The position numbers and the translations under genes are program-made. Of a stretch of DNA of 64,000 nt, positions 8,526-16,397 are shown piece by piece (within the stretch, counting starts at the first letter, position 1; each line of letters opens with the position of its first letter). The stretch comes from Hymenobacter metallicola (GTDB lineage: Bacteria; Bacteroidota; Bacteroidia; Cytophagales; Hymenobacteraceae): assembly GCF_004745645.1 (NCBI RefSeq), contig NZ_SRMB01000009.1, positions 1-64,000 on the forward strand, given 5' to 3'. A model generated the notes under the pieces. The model saw only the letters and a list, made by a program, of their open reading frames with translations, did not search any database and was not told the origin of the DNA.

Positions 8526-10100
8526 TTACTTGGTCAGCTTATCGGTGATGCGGAAGTAGTCGAAATCGGCGTAGCCGCCCGGGGCCTGGGTGGCGTAGGT
8601 GAAGAGGGCGAAGCGGTAGCCCATGAAGTGCGGCAGCGTGTAGGCCATCTTGAGCGGGCCGCCGATGGGCTGCCAGGTCTTACCATCGAGGCTGTAGAAG
8701 AAGGTGGCCACGTCGCGGCGGTCCTGGAAGTCGCACTCGATTTTGAAGTACACCTTGTCCTGCGTCAGCGGCAGGCGCTGCAGCTCCACCGGCTTCTCCG
8801 ATTCGGCGCTGACCATCACAATGGCCTTGCCACTGGCGCCGGCCTGCACGCCCACCAGCCCGTAGCGCCGCTGCAATACCCCGAGGCCGGCAAAGTCGCC
8901 CGCTTTCAGGTGCGACACGTCCAGGGCGGTGCTGCCGGCGCACACCGGGCCAATGGTGCGCTGGGTAAGGGTGTTGCGGGCCAGCACAAACGACGTATCG
9001 ACCCGGCCGGTGCTGAGGCGCAGGTAGCCGGGGCGCTGGCTCACCGACCAGAGCCGGTTGTCGGGGTTGTGGTTCCACTGCCACACCAGCGGCAGGGCCG
9101 GCTCCCCCTTGCGCCGGGCGAATTCGTCGGAAGCCACGATGCCCGGGATCAGGCTCTTGTTGGCGGGCAGGGCCAGCGTTTCGGGCACCTTGCCCGCCGG
9201 GCTGCCCAGCACCGGCCAGCCATCCTGCCAGGTGACGGGAACCAGGTAGGGGATGCGGCCCACGGCGCCGAAGTCGCGGAACAGGTAGGCGTACCACTGG
9301 CCCTCGGGCGTGTCGATAAGGCCGCCTTGGGCCACGCCAAGGTCCTGCAGGGCCACGCGGCCTTCGTAGGGGCCGGTAATCTTATCGGCCCGGTGCACTA
9401 CCACCGTGCGCATCCCACCCTTGGGCCAGGTGATGTTGAAGAGGTAGTATTTGCCCTTGATTTTGAACAGCTGCGAGCCTTCGGCCACCAGGTTGATGGT
9501 GCTGGGCGGACCGGCCGGGGCGCTGGCATTGTCGATGATGGTTTGCGGGGCGGTGCCCGGCTTCAGCCCCGATACGTCGGCCGTGAGTTCGGCCAGCTGG
9601 ATGTTGCCCGCGCCGTAGAGCATGTACACGCGGCCATCGTCGTCGAAAAACAGCGAGTGGTCGTGCATGCTGGGCCGGAAGGAAACGGCTTTCCAGGGGC
9701 CTTTCTCGATGTTTTTGGTGGAATAGACGTGGGTTTTGCCCGTGGTTTGGGCGAAGGTGCTGACGTAGTAGGTGCCGTTGTGCAGGCGCAGGCTGCTGGC
9801 CCAGGAGCCGCGGCCGTAGGTGCTCTTGCCGTTGGCGAGGCTCATGGCGTCGTTGCTGGCCAGCGTGTCGTAGGCGTAGCTCACCAGCTGCCAGTTCACC
9901 AGGTCCGTCGACTTCATAATCGGCACGCCGGGGCTCAGGTGCATGGTGGTGCTGCTCATGTAGTAGGTCTTGCCCACCCGGATGATGGCCAGGTCGGGCA
10001 CATCGGCGTGCACCACGGGGTTACGGGCCTGGGCCCGGGCCGCCGGCCGCAGCCCCAACACGCTGAGCGCGGTCAGCAACAGTAGTAAGTAGTTCTTCAT
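8526..10100 (-). CDS. GH43 beta-xylosidase/arabinofuranosidase with C-terminal beta-sandwich
   Basis: A 524-residue secreted GH43 enzyme. The signal peptide ends near RPAARAQ. The propeller (about 25-310) has base Asp in HADVPDLAIIRV, modulator Asp in MHDHSLFFDDDG, and acid Glu in LVAEGSQLF. A C-terminal concanavalin-like domain (about 330-520, with YRFALFTYATQAPGGYADFDYF) matches the layout of GH43_12-type xylosidases. It would remove xylose or arabinose from xylo-oligosaccharides in the periplasm or at the surface. It starts 3 bases after the GH8 stop, so the two are tightly coupled, and GH8 is its natural partner in xylo-oligosaccharide breakdown. Confidence 0.93.
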   Translation of the reverse strand: MKNYLLLLLTALSVLGLRPAARAQARNPVVHADVPDLAIIRVGKTYYMSSTTMHLSPGVPIMKSTDLVNWQLVSYAYDTLASNDAMSLANGKSTYGRGSWASSLRLHNGTYYVSTFAQTTGKTHVYSTKNIEKGPWKAVSFRPSMHDHSLFFDDDGRVYMLYGAGNIQLAELTADVSGLKPGTAPQTIIDNASAPAGPPSTINLVAEGSQLFKIKGKYYLFNITWPKGGMRTVVVHRADKITGPYEGRVALQDLGVAQGGLIDTPEGQWYAYLFRDFGAVGRIPYLVPVTWQDGWPVLGSPAGKVPETLALPANKSLIPGIVASDEFARRKGEPALPLVWQWNHNPDNRLWSVSQRPGYLRLSTGRVDTSFVLARNTLTQRTIGPVCAGSTALDVSHLKAGDFAGLGVLQRRYGLVGVQAGASGKAIVMVSAESEKPVELQRLPLTQDKVYFKIECDFQDRRDVATFFYSLDGKTWQPIGGPLKMAYTLPHFMGYRFALFTYATQAPGGYADFDYFRITDKLTK

Positions 10101-10103
10101 CGG

Positions 10104-11417
10104 TTAGCCTTTGGAGGGTTGTGGCTTGATTGCCTGGTACTTGCCGCTCAGATGCAGGAGACTGAACAGGTAGAGCAGGCCGTCGTAGTAGGGGTCGAAG
10201 TAGCCGTCTTCGTAGGGCGCCAGCTTGGCATTCCAGAGGGCGTGCACGAAATCGAGGCGGTTGGCGTCGGGGCTCATCAGCGAAGCCGAGGCCGACGTCG
10301 CCACCAGGCCCAGCGAGTGGCGCAGCTTCTTCACCTTACCGGCCGGCAAGATGAAGTCGGGCCGGGAGCCGTCCACGTTGAACTGGTCCTCGAAGGTGTT
10401 CAGGCCCTTGCTGCGCAAAAAGCCCTGGAAGCGCCGGGCGTACTGCTGTTGCCAGGCCCGGTCCTTGCCAAACCACACGTAGTCCATGGCAATGTTCATG
10501 GGCACGCGCCAGGAGTCGTAGCGAAACGCGGGGGGCGCCCAGCGGGTAGCGCGGGGCTTACCGCTGAACTCGGTGTAGTCGTAGTTGAGGCCGGTGGGGG
10601 CGGCGCAGGCGCGGTGCAGAAACACGCGCGCCGTATCGGCGCAGTCCCGGTAAAACTGCTCGTGCCCGTCCCGGGCGTATTCGGCCCACACTTCCAGGAA
10701 CGCCGGTACGTGGTAGGAGGGGTCGGTCCAGCGGTACATATCCCCGACGGGCACGAAGCTGATCTGCTTGTGCTCGGTGTTGAAGAGGTTGTACACGTCG
10801 CCGGTGCCGTCTTTTTTCCAGGAGGCATCCAGAATGCGGCGGGCTTCCTGGTAGTAGTTGATACCGGTGTTGTTGCCCCAGCGGTTAGCGGCAAACAGCA
10901 GGCTGGTCACGAAGTACAGCTCCCCGTCCGAGGCCGGCCCTTCGGCGTTGCGCTTCAGGGTGGCCGGGTTGATGCTCCAGGCAAAGTAGCCTGCCAGCGG
11001 CCCGCTCTGGTGCTGCAGGTACTTCTTCGACCAGCGCCAGAGCCGGTCGAATACCTCCTTTTTATCGAGCTGCACGGCCACCATCATGCCGTAGGACATG
11101 CCTTCGGTGCGGGCGTCCTCGTTCTTCACATCCGACACGTAGGCCATGGAGTCGCCCACCGTGAAGTATACCTTGTTCGGGCCCTCGAACACGTCGTGGT
11201 AGGCCTGGGCTACTTTCTTATCGATGGCGGCCTGGCTGTAGCCGGCCTCCCGCAGCAGGTTGGGGTACTTATTGGTGTAAAAAGCCGCCGTGCTCGAGGG
11301 TTTTTTCGGAGCGGCGGGGCGCTGGCCGAAGCTCGGGGCGGTACTCACGGCGAGCAGGCCCGCCACCGCCAAGAGGGTGCAGGTAGTGCTGCGTACAAGG
11401 GTGAAAGGGTTGGTCAT
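10104..11417 (-). CDS. GH8 reducing-end xylose-releasing exo-oligoxylanase (Rex-type)
   Basis: A 437-residue secreted GH8 enzyme with an (alpha/alpha)6 barrel. The signal peptide runs to about residue 30. The GH8 general acid is Glu105 in ARTEGMSYGMM. Further hallmarks are GPASDGELYFVTSLLFA and VGDMYRWTDPSYHVPAF. The motif set fits the Rex and xylanase side of GH8 rather than bacterial cellulose-synthesis endoglucanases, and the neighbours are all hemicellulases. The reaction would be release of xylose from the reducing end of xylo-oligosaccharides, inverting. It lies in the operon between two GH43 genes. Exo-acting Rex is favoured over endo-xylanase, but the loop that blocks the cleft cannot be judged by eye. 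Confidence 0.92.
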   Translation of the reverse strand: MTNPFTLVRSTTCTLLAVAGLLAVSTAPSFGQRPAAPKKPSSTAAFYTNKYPNLLREAGYSQAAIDKKVAQAYHDVFEGPNKVYFTVGDSMAYVSDVKNEDARTEGMSYGMMVAVQLDKKEVFDRLWRWSKKYLQHQSGPLAGYFAWSINPATLKRNAEGPASDGELYFVTSLLFAANRWGNNTGINYYQEARRILDASWKKDGTGDVYNLFNTEHKQISFVPVGDMYRWTDPSYHVPAFLEVWAEYARDGHEQFYRDCADTARVFLHRACAAPTGLNYDYTEFSGKPRATRWAPPAFRYDSWRVPMNIAMDYVWFGKDRAWQQQYARRFQGFLRSKGLNTFEDQFNVDGSRPDFILPAGKVKKLRHSLGLVATSASASLMSPDANRLDFVHALWNAKLAPYEDGYFDPYYDGLLYLFSLLHLSGKYQAIKPQPSKG

Positions 11418-11444
11418 GAAGCTGCTTTCGGGGCGGGAAATGGG

Positions 11445-13103
11445 CTAGTGGTTTAGCAGGGTGCCGTACACGGCCAGGGCAAAGTCGTAGCCGCGCTTGT
11501 TGTTCAGGAGCACGGGCTGGCGGTTTTGGTAGGCGCTGCCGCCGGCGTAGGTGTCCTGCCGGCTCACCCGCCAGAACAGCGGCGCCGACTTCGCCACGCC
11601 CTGCAGCTCCAGAGCGTAGCGGTGCCCGGCTTGCAGCGTCACCTGCTGGGCGGCGGCAAAGTCGAATTGCAGGATGCCAGCGGCCTGGGGTGTGTAGCTG
11701 ATGCCGTTGGCGTTGCCCAGCAGGTTAGCGCCGGCGGCGTAGGTGGGCGCATCGGCGGCCAGGCCCGCGGCCGGCCCCAGGTCGTAGAGGGCCAGGGTTA
11801 CCGGCTGCCTGGCATCCGTGCCGAACCCATCCCCGCCAAACAAATCAAGGCGCGTCAGCCGGCAGTCGGCTTTCACTTCGAAGGTCTGGCCGAGGCTGCT
11901 GACGCCCTGCTTGTGGTTGAAGCTCAGGTTGTCCAGCGCCAGGGTGGCCGGGTCGGGCATGGTGCTGAACACGGGGCTGCCGGGCCACTGCGCGGGGCGG
12001 GGCTGGGTGTTTTCGGTCAGCGTGACGCCCGCGCTGGCGGCTGGTGGCGGGGCCGTAGCCGGGGCCAGGGGTGGGCGCTTGGGCGGGGCGGGCTGGGCGC
12101 CTTTGCGGGGCGGCACGCTCAGGCCGGCTACCGTGTGGGTGATGGGCTGAATGGTGCCGTCGGGGTTGTTGTAGAGGTACTCGGCGCACACGCTGCGCCG
12201 GCCCAGGGCGCCACTTTCGCCGGTGGGCAGCGTGAGCGTGGCGTTGTGGTAGAACAGGTACCACTGCTTCTTGAACTCCACCACACCGGCGTGAATGGTG
12301 TAGCTGTTTTTGGCCTGCTCGGTGAGGATGCCCTGGTAGGTCCAGGGGCCAGTCACGCGGGGCGCGGTGGCGTAGCAGAGCTTTTCCCACATGCCCTGGT
12401 GCGCAAAGGCCGCGTAGGTGAGGTAGTACACGCCGCCGCGCTTGTGCAGCCAGGGCCCTTCGGTATAGTTCGGCACCTCGATGCGCTGAATGGGGCCGTC
12501 CAGCTCCGTCATGTTGGGCTTGAGCTTGGCCAGGTAGCAGTTGGGGTTGCCCCAGGCCAGCCAGGCCGTGCCGTCGTCGTCCACGAAGACCGTCGGGTCG
12601 ATGTCGTCCCAGCCGTTGGGGCCGGGCGTGGTTTTATCGGAAACGAGAGCCGAGCCGCGGGCGTCCACGAAGGGGCCGGTGGGGCTGTCGGACACGGCCA
12701 CGCCGATGGCCTTGGCGTTGGCCGGGGCGCCCTCCTGCACCGCCGCGTAGAAGTAGAACTTGCCGTTGCGGGCCACCACCTGCGAGGCCCAGGCGTCCTT
12801 TGTGGCCCACTTGAAGTCGCGCACCTGCATGATGGGGCCGTGGGCGGTCCAGTTCTTCATATCGGACGAGGAGTAGCAGCGCCAGTCGTTCATGTTGAAC
12901 ATCTGGCCTTCCTTGGCCTCGTCGTGGCCCACGTACAGGTACACCCGGTCCTTGTACACCAGCGGGGCCGGGTCGGCGGTGAATACGTCGCGCAGGATGG
13001 GGTTTTCGCCCGGCTTGGGGTTGGTCTGGCCGTAGCTGCGCGGGGCCGGAGCGGCTAGCGCAACTGCCGCAACCAGGGCTACATAGGGGAGGAGTTTGGG
13101 CAT
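11445..13103 (-). CDS. GH43 glycosidase with extra C-terminal domain
   Basis: A 552-residue secreted GH43. The ATG at 13103 opens a signal peptide (MPKLLPYVALVAAVALAAPA), and the longer frame to 13151 adds 16 non-hydrophobic residues. The propeller (about 30-330) has base Asp in FTADPAPLVYKD, modulator Asp in DDIDPTVFVDDDG, and acid Glu in NYTEGPWLHKRG. A Pro/Ala-rich linker (about 335-370) leads to a roughly 180-residue beta-sandwich with LTRLDLFGGDGFGTDARQP and a GYDFALAVYGTL ending, likely substrate-binding. It is a close paralogue of the single-domain GH43 at 15394-16350 and appears to be that enzyme plus an added domain. Arabinofuranosidase or xylosidase activity is likely. Confidence 0.92.
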   Translation of the reverse strand: MPKLLPYVALVAAVALAAPAPRSYGQTNPKPGENPILRDVFTADPAPLVYKDRVYLYVGHDEAKEGQMFNMNDWRCYSSSDMKNWTAHGPIMQVRDFKWATKDAWASQVVARNGKFYFYAAVQEGAPANAKAIGVAVSDSPTGPFVDARGSALVSDKTTPGPNGWDDIDPTVFVDDDGTAWLAWGNPNCYLAKLKPNMTELDGPIQRIEVPNYTEGPWLHKRGGVYYLTYAAFAHQGMWEKLCYATAPRVTGPWTYQGILTEQAKNSYTIHAGVVEFKKQWYLFYHNATLTLPTGESGALGRRSVCAEYLYNNPDGTIQPITHTVAGLSVPPRKGAQPAPPKRPPLAPATAPPPAASAGVTLTENTQPRPAQWPGSPVFSTMPDPATLALDNLSFNHKQGVSSLGQTFEVKADCRLTRLDLFGGDGFGTDARQPVTLALYDLGPAAGLAADAPTYAAGANLLGNANGISYTPQAAGILQFDFAAAQQVTLQAGHRYALELQGVAKSAPLFWRVSRQDTYAGGSAYQNRQPVLLNNKRGYDFALAVYGTLLNH

Positions 13104-13211
13104 GTATGGAAGGGTGGAATAGGGCGAAACGGACGGTTCGGAAACCACCAAGAGCTTTGTCAGTGGAGTTGGTGAGGTGTAATGGCCTGCCGTGGCGCCT
13201 CACCCCCCCGG

Positions 13212-13234
13212 CCCCCTCTCCGGAGGAGAGGGGG
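13212..13234. repeat. CCCCCTCTCC...GGAGAGGGGG hairpin
   Basis: A perfect 10-bp inverted repeat with a 3-base loop (arms 13212-13221 and 13225-13234) lies in the 169-base gap between the GH67 and GH43 genes (13104-13272). It has no T run. A dispersed extragenic palindrome or a processing/attenuation hairpin inside the operon is possible. There is only one copy in this window. Confidence 0.6.
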
Positions 13235-13272
13235 AGCCAGACGATTTTTAGGTCTGCGGCTTCTGCTGGATA

Positions 13273-15348
13273 CTAGGGCTGGCGGGCCGGGCGTGGAGCC
13301 GGCGTGTCGTACTTGATGAGGGCTTCCAGCGTGTGCATGGGCGGCTCCACGGCGGCTGGAATGGGCAGGCGGCTGAACTGCTGGAAGTAGAGCAGGCAGG
13401 CGTCCTTCCACATCACGGCGTTGCCGCTCTGGGTGCGCAGCTTGTTTTGCACGGCCGCAAACCGCTCGGCATCCACGTAGGGCTGGGCCCGGTCCCAGGT
13501 GCGCTGAAACTGCCGCACCTGCTGCACGCCGTGGTCGTAGTGCAGGGCCAGCTCGTCCCAGAGGGTGCGGCCGCTTTTCATCCGGAAAGTCCAGGGCAGG
13601 TGGTGAAACCAGAGCAGGTACTCATCGGGGCAGGTGGCGGGGTCGTTAAGCTGCGAGGCCAGCGGCTCGTGGTACTGGCTCACCGCGTCGCTGCCCGTCC
13701 TGGTGCGGTCGAAGCCCACGCCGTTGGCGGCCGCCTGGTGGTAGTAGGGCGGGGTCCAGTCGGCGCGCATGCCGGAGGGCGCCCACCAGGGGCCGGGGCC
13801 GTAGTGGTGGTAGGTGGCCGACATGATGTGGTGCAGGCCCAGTGGCATGGAGTAGTCGACGATGGCCTCGCGGCTGGCCAGCATCAGCTGCGCTACGGGC
13901 GTCAGAAACTTCGCATTCCATTCGGCCTCGGCGGCAGGCGTGGCATCGGCGGCGTTCTGGAAAGTCAGCTTCAGCCACTCCTCAGCTATCTGGGCGCTTT
14001 TGGCGCTGCTGTTCCAGGCCAGCCGCCCGAAAGCGTACCAGTTGGCCTGCGCGAAGTCGTGGCCGGTCCAGTTCCGGTCCAGGCCCACGTTGGACACACC
14101 GGCCATGGCCGAGTGCGCCTGCCGGTACACGCTGCCGTTGGTGCAGCGGGCCACGGTGCTGCCGGGGCCGGCCTGGTAGGTGTCGCTCTGCAAACACTCC
14201 TCCCACATCGGCGCCAGGTAGGCCAGGTCGATGGCGTGGCCGAGGTACTCCTGGGTGATTTGAAACTCGGGCATGACGGCCGTCTTTTTCAGCGCCCCAA
14301 ACAGCGGGCTGAACGGCTCCCGGGGCTGAAAATCCACCGGCCCGTTTTTCACCTGGATGATGACGTTGTCGCGGAATTTGCCGTCGAGCGGCACAAATTC
14401 GTTGTAGGCCTGCTTGGCGCGGTCCTTATCGGAGGGGCTGTACACGAAGGCCCGCCACATCACCAGGCCGCCGTAGGGCCGCACGGCGTCGGCCAGCATG
14501 TTGGCCCCGTCGGCGTGGGTGCGGCCGTAGTCCTGGGGGCCGGGCTGCCCTTCGCTGCTGGCCTTCACCAGGAAGCCCCCGAAATCCGGCACCTGCTGGT
14601 AAATCTCCTTCACCTTGCCCTGCCACCACTTGACGACGGCCGGGTCGAGCGGGTCGGCGGTCTTGAGGCCGCCCAGCAGCACCGGTGAGGAAAATTTTAC
14701 CGAGAGGTAGGTTTTCACCCCGTAGGGCCGCAGCGCGTCGGCAATGGCTTTTACCCGGCCCAGGTACCCGGCGGAGAGTATCACGGGCGAGGCATTCACG
14801 TTGTTGAGCACGCTGCCGTTGATGCCCACCGAGGCGTTGGCCCGGGCGTACTGCTGCCACAGCGTTTGGTCGCGCCGGGTTACGACCAGGGCGCTGTCCT
14901 TGCGCCAGAAGATGGACTTGCCCGCGTACCCCCGCTCCACCGAACCGTCGGGGTTGTCCCAGTGGTTGAGCAAGCGGTGCTCGTACGAGGGGTTGGAGAG
15001 GCCCGCCTCTGGCGCCTGGCCGATTTGCTGGCGCCGCAGCAGTTCGAACACGCCGTACAGCAGGCCCCGTTCGGTGCTGGCCTGCACGCCCTGCGCGCTC
15101 AGGCGAAACCCGTCGTACTTGATGGCCTTGTCCTTTTTCAGGCTCAGCGTGATGGTGGCGCCGGCGGGGCCCTGCCAGCCTTGCTGCAACTCCTGCCGGG
15201 CCGTGGCGAGCAAGGCGGAGGTTCTGGCGGGCAGTACGACCGTAACCGGTACTGATACGTGCGGCCGCAGCCAGAGCTGGTGGCCGTCTTCGGCGCGCAG
15301 CCCTACGGCAGGGCCTAGCATAAGAACAGCGAGAAAGAGCTTTTTCAT
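13273..15348 (-). CDS. aguA: GH67 alpha-glucuronidase
   Basis: A 691-residue secreted GH67 enzyme (signal peptide MKKLFLAVLMLGPAVGLRA), near the usual 680-730 residues. Hallmarks are SYEHRLLNHWDNPDGSVERGYAG, the general-acid Glu in VKASSEGQPGPQDYGRTHADG, NVIIQVKNGPVDFQPREPFSP carrying the conserved Asp, and MPEFQITQEYLG carrying the conserved Glu base. It removes (4-O-methyl)-D-glucuronic acid from the non-reducing end of xylo-oligosaccharides, which identifies the locus as acting on glucuronoxylan. It is flanked by GH43 genes and co-transcribed. Identification is secure. Confidence 0.96.
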   Translation of the reverse strand: MKKLFLAVLMLGPAVGLRAEDGHQLWLRPHVSVPVTVVLPARTSALLATARQELQQGWQGPAGATITLSLKKDKAIKYDGFRLSAQGVQASTERGLLYGVFELLRRQQIGQAPEAGLSNPSYEHRLLNHWDNPDGSVERGYAGKSIFWRKDSALVVTRRDQTLWQQYARANASVGINGSVLNNVNASPVILSAGYLGRVKAIADALRPYGVKTYLSVKFSSPVLLGGLKTADPLDPAVVKWWQGKVKEIYQQVPDFGGFLVKASSEGQPGPQDYGRTHADGANMLADAVRPYGGLVMWRAFVYSPSDKDRAKQAYNEFVPLDGKFRDNVIIQVKNGPVDFQPREPFSPLFGALKKTAVMPEFQITQEYLGHAIDLAYLAPMWEECLQSDTYQAGPGSTVARCTNGSVYRQAHSAMAGVSNVGLDRNWTGHDFAQANWYAFGRLAWNSSAKSAQIAEEWLKLTFQNAADATPAAEAEWNAKFLTPVAQLMLASREAIVDYSMPLGLHHIMSATYHHYGPGPWWAPSGMRADWTPPYYHQAAANGVGFDRTRTGSDAVSQYHEPLASQLNDPATCPDEYLLWFHHLPWTFRMKSGRTLWDELALHYDHGVQQVRQFQRTWDRAQPYVDAERFAAVQNKLRTQSGNAVMWKDACLLYFQQFSRLPIPAAVEPPMHTLEALIKYDTPAPRPARQP

Positions 15349-15393
15349 GGGTGAGAGGCGCAGGGTGCGGGATCAGTCAGGCAGCGTAGCGGC

Positions 15394-16350
15394 TTACTTC
15401 ACCGGCGCTACGCCCTGGGTGGTCTGCACGATTTTTTGGATGGAGCCGTCCTTGTTGTAGTGCAGCTCGTCCACGCAGATAGAGCGACGGTAGCTGCCGC
15501 CGGTGGGCAACGAGCCGTTGTGGTAGAAAAAGTAGCTTTTACCCTTGTAGTCGATGATGCCGGGGTGGGTGGTGAAGCTGTTGGGCACGTTTTCCTGGAT
15601 AATGCCCCGGTAGGTCCACGGTCCGGTGGCGCTGGGGGCCGTGCAGTACTCTATCATTTCGGGCTTGGTACCCTCGCTGGCATACACCAGGTAGTAGAGC
15701 TTTTTGCGCTTATACACCCAGGGGCCTTCAATGTAGTTCTTGGGCGTTATCACATTGATGGGGCCGTCCAGCTCGGTCATGGTATCCTTGAGCTTTACCC
15801 ACCGGCAGCTTAAGTTGCCCCAGTACAGGTACACCTGCTTGTCGTCGTCCACAAAAACGGTGGGGTCAATGTCGTCCCAGGCGTGGGGCTTGTCCTTGGT
15901 CATCTCATTGACGATAAGCGCCTTGCCGATGGCATCCTTGAACGGCCCCGTCGGCCTATCCGACACAGCCACCCCGATGGCCGCCCCGCCCTGGCTGTTG
16001 GCGTCCTTCTTGTGAAACGTCGACACAAACCAGTAGAACTTGCCGTTGTGGTACACGCACTGGGCCGCGTACGCATCGCCCGTGGCCCAGGCGAAGGTGC
16101 GGGGCGAGAGACGCTTGCCGTAGTCTTTCCAGTGCACCATGTCGGTGGTGGAGTAGATGCGCCAGTCGGGCATCTTGTAGTTGGTTTCGCTCACCGAAGC
16201 CGTGTCGTGGCTGGTGTAGAGAAACAGGGTGTCGCGGTATACCAAGGGGGCCGGGTCGGCCGTGAACACGTCGCGGATAATGGGGTTTTGCGCCTGCGAA
16301 GGCAGGGTGGCCCCAAGGGCCAGCAGCGTGACAAGCAACGTTTTTTTCAT
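15394..16350 (-). CDS. Single-domain GH43 glycosidase
   Basis: A 318-residue secreted GH43 with only the propeller after the signal peptide (TLPSQAQ). The triad is base Asp in FTADPAPLVYRD, modulator Asp in DDIDPTVFVDDDK, and acid Glu in YIEGPWVYKRK. Its sequence parallels the catalytic part of the 11445-13103 enzyme (shared RDVFTADPAPLVY and WDDIDPTVFVDDD), so one probably arose by duplication of the other. The predicted role is arabinofuranosidase or xylosidase on xylan fragments. It is 45 bases downstream of the GH95 stop side and upstream of GH67 in one transcription unit. Confidence 0.93.
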   Translation of the reverse strand: MKKTLLVTLLALGATLPSQAQNPIIRDVFTADPAPLVYRDTLFLYTSHDTASVSETNYKMPDWRIYSTTDMVHWKDYGKRLSPRTFAWATGDAYAAQCVYHNGKFYWFVSTFHKKDANSQGGAAIGVAVSDRPTGPFKDAIGKALIVNEMTKDKPHAWDDIDPTVFVDDDKQVYLYWGNLSCRWVKLKDTMTELDGPINVITPKNYIEGPWVYKRKKLYYLVYASEGTKPEMIEYCTAPSATGPWTYRGIIQENVPNSFTTHPGIIDYKGKSYFFYHNGSLPTGGSYRRSICVDELHYNKDGSIQKIVQTTQGVAPVK

Positions 16351-16397
16351 AGGGCTGGGGGTAGCTAGGCTGGGCGGAGCAGGAATGAACGGCGGCG

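Noticed and set aside
6953..11456. Long plus-strand frames opposite the GH43 and GH8 genes (510, 485 and 445 residues)
   Set aside because: Same antisense shadow composition; the minus-strand frames have signal peptides and complete catalytic triads.
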